The translations under genes and the position numbers were made by a program. From Anaerolineaceae bacterium UBA5311 (GTDB lineage Bacteria; Chloroflexota; Anaerolineae; Anaerolineales; Anaerolineaceae): DNA of 6,570 bases. Of the stretch, positions 1-4,847 are shown piece by piece (the first letter of the stretch is position 1; every line of letters begins with the position of its first letter). The DNA lies in the NCBI GenBank assembly GCA_002411175.1, contig DHRN01000018.1:1-6570 (forward strand). The letters run 5' to 3'. Under the pieces are notes generated by a model. The model searched no databases. It worked only from the letters and a program-made list of their open reading frames with translations, and was not told the DNA's origin.

Positions 1-393
1 ACAAGGGGGCGCGGCAGTCTGGCTTTGATTTCTTGTATTGAATAGCTGCAAAAGGTAAACTGCGGATTGCTTCGCTTCGCTCGCAATGACAGATTACAGA
101 TCCGTCACTGCGAGCCCCCGTTACTAGAATTGCAGGATCTTTTGAATGCCAACAAGGGGGCGCGGCAGTCTGGCTTTGATTTCTTGTATTGAATAGTTGC
201 AAAAGACAAATTGCGGATTGCTTCGCTTCGCTCGCAATGACAGATTACAGATTCGTCACTGCGAGCCCCCATTGCCTGAGTGGCAGGAAATTATGCATTG
301 CAACAAGGGGGCACGGCAGTCTGACTTTATTCTCTTGTCTTGGGTAGAACCAAAAAGATAAACTGCGGATTGCTTCGCTTCGCTCGCAATGAC
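1..393. repeat. Three direct copies of a palindromic intergenic repeat, 151-bp period
   Basis: Copies begin at 1, 152 and 303, all with the same opening (ACAAGGGGGC, then a CGGCAGTCTG-like stretch), so the period is exactly 151 both times. Copies 1 and 2 differ at only about six places over their first 120 bases. Copy 3 matches to about 393 and then diverges. All three share an identical stretch of nearly 30 bases rich in TTCGCTTCGCTCGC (61-90 in copy 1). In copies 1 and 2 GCTCGCAATGAC (79-90; 230-241) can pair with GTCACTGCGAGC (104-115; 255-266), and the outer ends GGGGGC (5-10) and GCCCCC (114-119) are also complementary. A shorter alternative hairpin pairs ATTGC (66-70) with GCAAT (83-87). 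The region has no convincing gene. Open frames across it read the repeat as low-quality peptide containing ERSEAI, a familiar artefact of such repeats. Similar elements are scattered in many bacterial genomes; the role is unknown. Confidence 0.9.
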
Positions 394-403
394 CACCCGC
401 TGC

Positions 404-421
404 CCCCCTCTTTCGAGGGGG
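404..421. repeat. GC-rich hairpin, CCCCCTC/GAGGGGG
   Basis: A perfect 7-bp stem (404-410 with 415-421) closes on a TTTC loop. It lies about 50 bases past the stop codon of the minus-strand DUF4173 gene and just where the third 151-bp repeat copy breaks off. On neither strand is it followed by a run of T, so it is not a standard intrinsic terminator, although it could slow polymerase or protect a 3' end. A look-alike occurs at 3734-3753. The rest of 422-470 is GC-rich and shows nothing else I can name. Confidence 0.6.
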
Positions 422-470
422 TAAATCTTCGCCCTGCATATCCCCGCGCCGGCAGGAGGCGGAGTCGCTT

Positions 471-2138
471 TCAATTGCAGATCAAATCTACATCCTCAAT
501 CTGAAAACCCCTCGCATTGTGAACGATATCAATGAAATCAAATTCGTAAGTTTCTCTCAACGAAAGGTGGTCTTCATGCAAGCGCTGGGCTTTGATGGTT
601 GGCAAATTCCACTCCAGCCAGGTTGCTGATGATAAGCCCCGGGTTTTCTCGTAGATCACTGACCGACAGACCATGACTTTCGCCAGGTTTTGCTGCAGCT
701 GTGGTGGTAAAGTGCCGGAATCTAAAACCTCGTAAAGATACGGGTCCGCATCCTCCGAGAGACGATACGTCAGCAGCTGGTAATCCAACTCTTCACCAGC
801 TGCGGCTCTTCTGACATTGACCCGGGCGATCGTCCGGTCGATGTTTATACCCGCGAGCGTGAAAGAAAACAAGACAAACGCAGCCAAGAGGACCAGTGCG
901 AAACGTTTCATCTCTCCGGTCACTTCCATGATCACCAATGCTGCCAGAATCGCTGCAAGAAAGTATGTAAAAATTTGAGGAACAAGTCTGATTTCAGTCA
1001 ATCCATAAGCCTCAACATATAGGTTGATGCGTTGATATGCTGATACCAAAACCACACCAACCTGCAGCAACAAAACCGCTCCCAGTGCCGAAAACAGCAG
1101 GCGTTTGGGTGTGCTTTCGCGCCGCGTGAACGAAGCGAGCAGGTAATAAAGCGCACCGGCGATAGCCGCCACCCATAACAGCTCCGTGAAACCTCTGCGG
1201 GCGTATTCAGCGTAAGTGAACCCCTCCAGGTTTATGTTCGCCTGACCAGCGAAAAAGTATTGGAATTGGATGACCAAAAAGAAGGCGAACAGCAGGTTAA
1301 TGCTCACCAACACAATGGCGGTTTCGGTCATTCCCAAAAAGGGTTTGACCAGGGGTTTGTCATCCTCAAGGTCGATTTTCTGACCGTTGTCGCTGATGCT
1401 TAGCCACAAACCAGCCGCTGCCAGCCAGCCAAAAAAGAGGCTCATGAAAACCCGACCAGCTAACTCAGCCAGAAAATCGTTACGCAGCCATTCCACGAAC
1501 GAATCGACTTTACTCTCAAAGATGCTGTCCGCAAACGAGAATAGCAGGGTAAAAATTATCAAGATCGGGATGGCGATCAGAATACCTTTCAAAACTCCAA
1601 AGGCGATTTTTTTGCCTTGGCTGTTGGTGGCGGTCCGATTTTTGTTTTGCCGAAATGCCTGTGCGAGTAAAACCGGCAAACCCACAAAAAAAGCGACCAT
1701 CGCCAGGAACGCTGATCTGAAATATTCCCGGATGCGATACAGCCACCATTGACTGTTCATGAAATCGGAGCTCAACAATAGTAAACCGATCAGGCTTACC
1801 ATCATTGAGATCGCTTTGGTGACAAATTCCTGACGAAAAACGGAAACCAGGCTGGCGGCGATCGTGAGCAGCAGCAGGGCGAGAGTGCTAACTTTCAGTT
1901 TCTTTTGCTGGATGACTGTGTTCACAGAGAATAAGACACCGATGATGACTACTGATAATCCCATCCGCAGCCCGACGCCATCAAAACCCCACCAGGTAAA
2001 CATTAATAATATGCCTGCCGCGAGCGCGCTAAGAACCGTAAGCCAGGGCTGCTTCAGTTTAACCCTCGGAAACAAGCTTTGGGGAACAGCCTGTACAGTT
2101 GATTCTTTATTCGATTCAGGATTAAACGTTTCGTTCAA
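471..2138 (-). CDS. DUF4173-type multi-pass membrane protein
   Basis: With the TTG start at 2138-2136 the product is 555 residues. It has about 12 hydrophobic helices between residues 30 and 430, then a soluble C-terminal part of about 120 residues. Family hallmarks are visible: YAEYARRGF at 309-317, EAYGLTEIRL at 376-385, and an INIDRTIARVN motif at about 431-441 at the end of the last helix. These match the DUF4173 family (Pfam PF13777), whose biochemical role is not established. The frame stays open upstream to a TTG at 2219, but that codon is part of the likely -35 box, so it would not be in the transcript. The 27 extra residues also read as repeat-like sequence. The TTG at 2138 follows an AGGAGG ribosome binding site by four bases. 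The gene stands alone, divergent from GH1. No intrinsic terminator with a T-run is visible downstream. Family assignment is fairly sure; function is unknown. Confidence 0.85.
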   Translation of the reverse strand: MNETFNPESNKESTVQAVPQSLFPRVKLKQPWLTVLSALAAGILLMFTWWGFDGVGLRMGLSVVIIGVLFSVNTVIQQKKLKVSTLALLLLTIAASLVSVFRQEFVTKAISMMVSLIGLLLLSSDFMNSQWWLYRIREYFRSAFLAMVAFFVGLPVLLAQAFRQNKNRTATNSQGKKIAFGVLKGILIAIPILIIFTLLFSFADSIFESKVDSFVEWLRNDFLAELAGRVFMSLFFGWLAAAGLWLSISDNGQKIDLEDDKPLVKPFLGMTETAIVLVSINLLFAFFLVIQFQYFFAGQANINLEGFTYAEYARRGFTELLWVAAIAGALYYLLASFTRRESTPKRLLFSALGAVLLLQVGVVLVSAYQRINLYVEAYGLTEIRLVPQIFTYFLAAILAALVIMEVTGEMKRFALVLLAAFVLFSFTLAGINIDRTIARVNVRRAAAGEELDYQLLTYRLSEDADPYLYEVLDSGTLPPQLQQNLAKVMVCRSVIYEKTRGLSSATWLEWNLPTIKAQRLHEDHLSLRETYEFDFIDIVHNARGFQIEDVDLICN

Positions 2139-2167
2139 ACTTCCTCCTCGCCTCGGAAGCGTGAGGC
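2139..2167 (-). promoter_or_regulatory. Ribosome binding site with possible pseudoknot before the DUF4173 start
   Basis: Reading the minus strand, AGGAGG (2148-2143) lies four bases before the TTG start. Two 5-bp pairings interleave here. GCCTC (2167-2163) can pair with GAGGC (2154-2150), and CTTCC (2159-2155) can pair with GGAAG (2144-2140), which includes the end of the Shine-Dalgarno sequence. The order S1, 3-nt loop, S2, no gap, S1', 5-nt loop, S2' is that of a compact H-type pseudoknot. The ribosome binding site choice is well supported. The fold is an inference from short, purine-rich pairings and could be chance. Confidence 0.5.
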
Positions 2168-2190
2168 TTGTCGGCTTATGCCATAGATTG

Positions 2191-2219
2191 ATGATAGCAT
2201 AGGTTCGAAAGCCTCTCAA
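2191..2219 (-). promoter_or_regulatory. Promoter of the DUF4173 gene (sigma-70 type)
   Basis: On the minus strand TTGAGA (2219-2214) and TATCAT (2196-2191) are separated by exactly 17 bases. The -10 is preceded by TGC (2199-2197), giving an extended -10. Transcription would begin near 2184, leaving a leader of about 45 bases before the TTG at 2138. This placement argues against any start upstream of 2184. Confidence 0.65.
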
Positions 2220-2239
2220 AAACTTGCAATCGCTATCAT
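2191..2239. promoter_or_regulatory. Divergent-region inverted repeat, candidate operator
   Basis: ATGATAGC (2191-2198) and GCTATCAT (2232-2239) are perfect 8-bp inverted copies, 41 bp apart start to start, about four helical turns. The left arm contains the -10 box of the DUF4173 promoter. The right arm lies roughly 70 bp upstream of the likely GH1 transcription start. The spacing and promoter overlap suit a dimeric regulator that bridges two sites, but no regulator gene is in the window. A smaller imperfect dyad around TTCGAA (2201-2214) lies between the arms. Confidence 0.4.
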
Positions 2240-2291
2240 GAGGGTTTTTGGCTTTGTGTGGAAGATGCCAAATCCGGAAAAATGATTGCTT

Positions 2292-2300
2292 TGATACAAT
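2292..2300 (+). promoter_or_regulatory. Extended -10 promoter of the GH1 gene
   Basis: TGATACAAT reads as TGN followed by TACAAT, one mismatch from the TATAAT consensus. No good -35 box lies 16-18 bases upstream, which is tolerated for extended -10 promoters. The predicted start near 2307 gives a leader of about 25 bases to the ATG at 2333 and excludes the upstream in-frame ATG at 2258. Confidence 0.5.
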
Positions 2301-2332
2301 TCAGGCAATCAAAATTAAAATCAGGAGTAAAA

Positions 2333-3658
2333 ATGCCCAGAGCGACTTTCAATTTTCCGGCAGGGTTTTTATGGGGCAGCGCCACCGCCGCGCACCAGGT
2401 GGAAGGTAACAATTTTAACAACGACTGGTGGGCGTGGGAACAACAGGAGGGGCGCATTCTCAATGGCGATCGCAGCGGGAAAGCCTGTGATTGGTGGGCT
2501 GGGCGCTGGCGCGAAGATTTTGACCGCGCCCAGGACGGTTGGCAAAATGCCCACCGCTTCTCGGTCGAATGGTCGCGTATCCAGCCAGAGATCGATCGTT
2601 GGGACGAAGCGGCATTGGACAAATATCGCCAGATGCTTTTAGGTTTGCGCGAGCGCGGAATGACCGCCATGATCACACTGCACCACTTCACCAACCCGCT
2701 CTGGCTGGCGGAAATGGGCGGTTGGGAAAATGACCAGGTGGTTGATCTGTTTGCAGCCTACGCCCGCCGTACGGTCGAGGCGCTCAAGGCACACTGCCAA
2801 TTTTGGGTGACAATAAACGAACCCAATGTCTATGCAAATGCTGGTTATCTTGGCGATGGCTTCCCACCTGGAAAGAAAGATATCAAAGCAGCCCTGAAGG
2901 TGCTCTCCAATATGGTCAAAGGTCATGCCGCAGCCTACACAGCCATCCATGAGATCCAGCCGGATGCACAGGTTGGGGTGGCGCATCACTGGCGCGGGTT
3001 CAAAGCCGCAAAAAATAGCCCGTTCACTTCTGCTGTAACCAGGTGGCACCACAAAGTCTTTAACGACGCTTTCGCGCTCACCTTAAAAAGCGGGAAATTT
3101 GACGCTGTCCAACACAAAGAAGACATTCCCCAAGCCAGGGGCACCCAGGATTATTTCGGTCTGAACTATTACACCAGGGATTTGGTCAGGTTTGACCTGG
3201 GCAAGGGCGGAAGTATGTATACCGATCGCTTTTTTCCGAAGGATGCCGATTTGTCCGAAACCGGATTTATCGCTAACGACCCGGAAGGCTTCAAGGAGGC
3301 AATCAGATGGACAAACCAGTTTGAGCTGCCAATCTACATCACCGAGAATGGCTGCGATGACACTAAGGACGACTTTCGCCGGCGTTACCTGCTACAGCAT
3401 ATTCATGCCATGTGGCACATGGTCAGCTTCAACATTCCGATCAAGGGGTATTTTCACTGGAGCCAGGTGGATAATTTTGAATGGGAGCGCGGCTGGAGCC
3501 AGCGTTTTGGGTTGTGGGCGCTAGATCCGCTTACCCAAATCCGCACCAGGCGTAAGAGCGCTGATTTATATGCCGAGATTTGCCGTACGAACGCCATCAC
3601 CTCGGAAGCAGTCGAAAAATTCGCCCCAGAGGTCTATGATTTGATCTATCCGGTGTAG
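2333..3658 (+). CDS. Glycoside hydrolase family 1 beta-glycosidase
   Basis: The product is a 441-residue retaining beta-glycosidase, full length for GH1, with no signal peptide, so it is cytoplasmic. It would hydrolyse beta-linked di- and oligosaccharides or aryl glycosides such as cellobiose or beta-galactosides. Visible GH1 marks are the N-terminal signature FLWGSATAAHQVEG (12-25) with Gln22, the conserved His118, the acid/base Glu163 in TINEPN, Tyr280 in GLNYYT, the nucleophile Glu338 in ITENG, and the sugar-binding Trp376, Glu383 and Trp384 in HWSQVDNFEW. The motifs NDWWAWE, EWSRI and GFPPG recall the Sulfolobus LacS-like branch. AGGAG (2323-2327) sits five bases before this ATG. The frame extends upstream to an ATG at 2258, but those 25 codons come before or across the likely promoter and lie outside the family's normal start. 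The family is certain; whether glucosidase, galactosidase or fucosidase cannot be told from sequence alone. Confidence 0.95.
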   Translation: MPRATFNFPAGFLWGSATAAHQVEGNNFNNDWWAWEQQEGRILNGDRSGKACDWWAGRWREDFDRAQDGWQNAHRFSVEWSRIQPEIDRWDEAALDKYRQMLLGLRERGMTAMITLHHFTNPLWLAEMGGWENDQVVDLFAAYARRTVEALKAHCQFWVTINEPNVYANAGYLGDGFPPGKKDIKAALKVLSNMVKGHAAAYTAIHEIQPDAQVGVAHHWRGFKAAKNSPFTSAVTRWHHKVFNDAFALTLKSGKFDAVQHKEDIPQARGTQDYFGLNYYTRDLVRFDLGKGGSMYTDRFFPKDADLSETGFIANDPEGFKEAIRWTNQFELPIYITENGCDDTKDDFRRRYLLQHIHAMWHMVSFNIPIKGYFHWSQVDNFEWERGWSQRFGLWALDPLTQIRTRRKSADLYAEICRTNAITSEAVEKFAPEVYDLIYPV

Positions 3659-3706
3659 GTCGAAATTTTTATTCTTCAAGTTCCCCCCTAAATCCAACTT
3701 TAACTA

Positions 3707-3767
3707 CTGCTCCCCGTTCCCCACTCACCCCTGCCCCCCTATAAAGAGGGGGGTGCTGCTCCCCGTT
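3707..3767. repeat. Hairpin flanked by a 12-bp direct repeat, between GH1 and the YdcF-like gene
   Basis: CCCCCCT (3734-3740) pairs with AGGGGGG (3747-3753) around a 6-nt loop, and two further G-T pairs can extend the stem. The hairpin is bracketed by exact copies of CTGCTCCCCGTT at 3707-3718 and 3756-3767. No T-run follows on either strand, so it is not a canonical terminator. The flanking C-rich sequence (3680-3780) is repetitive in character. It resembles the hairpin at 404-421 and lies at a similar place, just past the end of a gene. Confidence 0.55.
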
Positions 3768-3840
3768 ACCCGCTCTCCGTTCCGTAAATCGGCTCGTTTC
3801 TTGCAACTATACGGTCAGGCGTATTACGAAGGAGAGCACT

Positions 3841-4611
3841 ATGTTACATTTTATTGGCACTTTTTTCCTACAGTTCATCAAACCACTCGGGTTTATTGCC
3901 CTGCTATTGTTCATCACCCTGTTCCTGATTAGGAAAAAGCCCAAAACTGCGATCTGGTTCGTCCTGATTTGTCTGATAATCATATTCGTCTTTGGCAATC
4001 CATTCTTTTCGACCTTCATGACTCGCTCGATGGAGTGGCGTTACATGCCTGGTCAGGATTATGCGCAAGCTGATGCTATCCTCCTGTTTGCTGATGGCAC
4101 TTTACCAGCCGACACTCCCAGGCAAAGAGTTGAACTCGAAGGCGAAGCTGACCGCGTGCTCTATACCGCGCAGCTATATCACCAGGAGCTCGCGCCAGTG
4201 ATTATCGTCAGCGGAGATTTCTCCCGCGCTTCGTCTTCTAAAACCTTTCTGATGGAGCTGGGGGTACCTGAAGACGCAATAATTCTCCAGAATCAAAGCT
4301 CAAACATGCGCAGTGATGCCGCTCTGTCTGGCGGGATTATGAGCACCAACGATTTTGAGAGTGTGCTTTTGGTTACCTCTGCTTTACAGATGGACCGGGC
4401 GATGTTTTTATTCCGGGATGTAGAAATAAACATCACTCCGGCGCCAACCGACTACAAAGTCACCCTCAAAGACTGGGAAGCGCTCACCGGCTCAGATTGG
4501 AAAACGATTGTTGCCAACCTCCTGCCCACAACTGAAGCGCTGGATCAAACCGCCAGGGTCCTTTGGGAATACTTTGGGCTGGCATTTTACAGGGTTCGTT
4601 CCCTCTTTTAA
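3841..4611 (+). CDS. YdcF/SanA-like (DUF218) membrane protein, with altered motifs
   Basis: The product is 256 residues. Two membrane helices (about 12-31 and 37-56) are followed by a domain from about 78 to 245 with the order of motifs seen in DUF218 proteins such as YdcF, SanA and ElyC, which are tied to cell envelope integrity. DAILLFADG (78-86) stands where DAIVVLGGG is usual, IIVSG (121-125) is intact, SSNMRSDA (153-160) stands for the usual SxNTxENA, and VTSALQMDRAMFLF (178-191) stands for VTSAxHMxRA. Thus the Gly-rich motif is reduced and the conserved His is Gln. The protein may have lost or changed its activity, which is uncertain even in typical members. AAGGAG (3829-3834) lies six bases before the ATG, a good ribosome binding site. 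I see no strong promoter in the 182-bp gap to GH1, so read-through from GH1 is possible. The gene ends just before two hairpins, the second a terminator. Confidence 0.8.
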   Translation: MLHFIGTFFLQFIKPLGFIALLLFITLFLIRKKPKTAIWFVLICLIIIFVFGNPFFSTFMTRSMEWRYMPGQDYAQADAILLFADGTLPADTPRQRVELEGEADRVLYTAQLYHQELAPVIIVSGDFSRASSSKTFLMELGVPEDAIILQNQSSNMRSDAALSGGIMSTNDFESVLLVTSALQMDRAMFLFRDVEINITPAPTDYKVTLKDWEALTGSDWKTIVANLLPTTEALDQTARVLWEYFGLAFYRVRSLF

Positions 4612-4621
4612 TTGGTTAACT

Positions 4622-4640
4622 CGCTGAACCTCTATCAGCG
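4622..4640 (+). other. Small hairpin just past the YdcF-like stop codon
   Basis: CGCTGA (4622-4627) and TCAGCG (4635-4640) form a perfect 6-bp stem with a 7-nt loop, ten bases after the stop codon. It stands 14 bases before the terminator stem, so the transcript 3' end may carry two hairpins in tandem. It has no T-run of its own. Confidence 0.5.
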
Positions 4641-4654
4641 ATTAGACTTCCGCG

Positions 4655-4688
4655 AAAAGCCTGTTGGTTTGCCAACAGGCTTTTGTGT
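4655..4688 (+). terminator. Intrinsic terminator after the YdcF-like gene
   Basis: A perfect 13-bp stem, AAAAGCCTGTTGG (4655-4667) with CCAACAGGCTTTT (4672-4684), closes on a TTTG loop. It is followed by a T-rich tail. The A-run at the 5' side gives a T-run on the other strand too, so it could act in both directions. It isolates the serpin gene from upstream transcription. Open frames crossing it are therefore not taken as genes. Confidence 0.9.
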
Positions 4689-4781
4689 TAATCTGGTGTT
4701 CCCGTGGTTCAGGCGGATGGTCACGCCAGGGTCAAAGTCCTTAATCCCGCTTGTGGGAACTAAACCACCTCGATTTCGTCA

Positions 4782-4787
4782 TATAAG
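4782..4787 (+). promoter_or_regulatory. Possible -10 box of the serpin gene
   Basis: TATAAG lies about 60 bases before the serpin ATG, downstream of the preceding terminator, so a promoter is needed somewhere in 4690-4835. No fitting -35 box is seen at the right spacing (TTGTGG at 4751 is too far away), so this is tentative. Apart from it I see nothing clear in 4689-4835. Confidence 0.3.
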
Positions 4788-4847
4788 CAGAAGTAAATCA
4801 AAAAAATCAGCGCACGAGCAGTGCCATAGATAGTTTAGGAGTAAAAA

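Noticed and set aside
245..474. Two overlapping minus-strand open frames of 64 and 72 residues in the 5' repeat region
   Set aside because: They read through the palindromic repeats and give the artefact peptide containing ERSEAI. There is no ribosome binding site and no family resemblance.
1387..2202. Plus-strand open frames opposite the DUF4173 gene
   Set aside because: They are antisense shadows of a clear membrane protein gene, with no recognisable motif and poor starts.
2139..2219. Longer DUF4173 reading frame starting at TTG 2219
   Set aside because: The start codon coincides with the likely -35 box, no ribosome binding site precedes it, and the added residues are repeat-like with no membrane or family features.
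2258..2332. Upstream 25-codon extension of the GH1 gene
   Set aside because: It overlaps the extended -10 promoter and lacks a ribosome binding site, while the ATG at 2333 has AGGAG at ideal spacing and fits the family's N-terminus.
2236..3052. Minus-strand open frames opposite GH1
   Set aside because: They are antisense shadows of a certain GH1 gene; composition and motifs do not support coding.
3801..3827. TTGCAA and TATTAC before the YdcF-like gene as a promoter
   Set aside because: The 15-bp spacing is too short and the -10 match is weak; the alternative TATACG at 3808 has no -35 partner.
4698..4768. GTTCCC-GTGGTT (4698-4709) matching GGGAAC and AACCAC (4755-4768) in interleaved order upstream of the serpin gene
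   Set aside because: The two 6-bp matches are short and far apart, and no other support for a regulatory fold is seen; chance is likely.
4612..4833. A 73-codon plus-strand frame directly after the YdcF-like stop
   Set aside because: It begins with TTG, has no ribosome binding site of its own, and runs through a strong intrinsic terminator.
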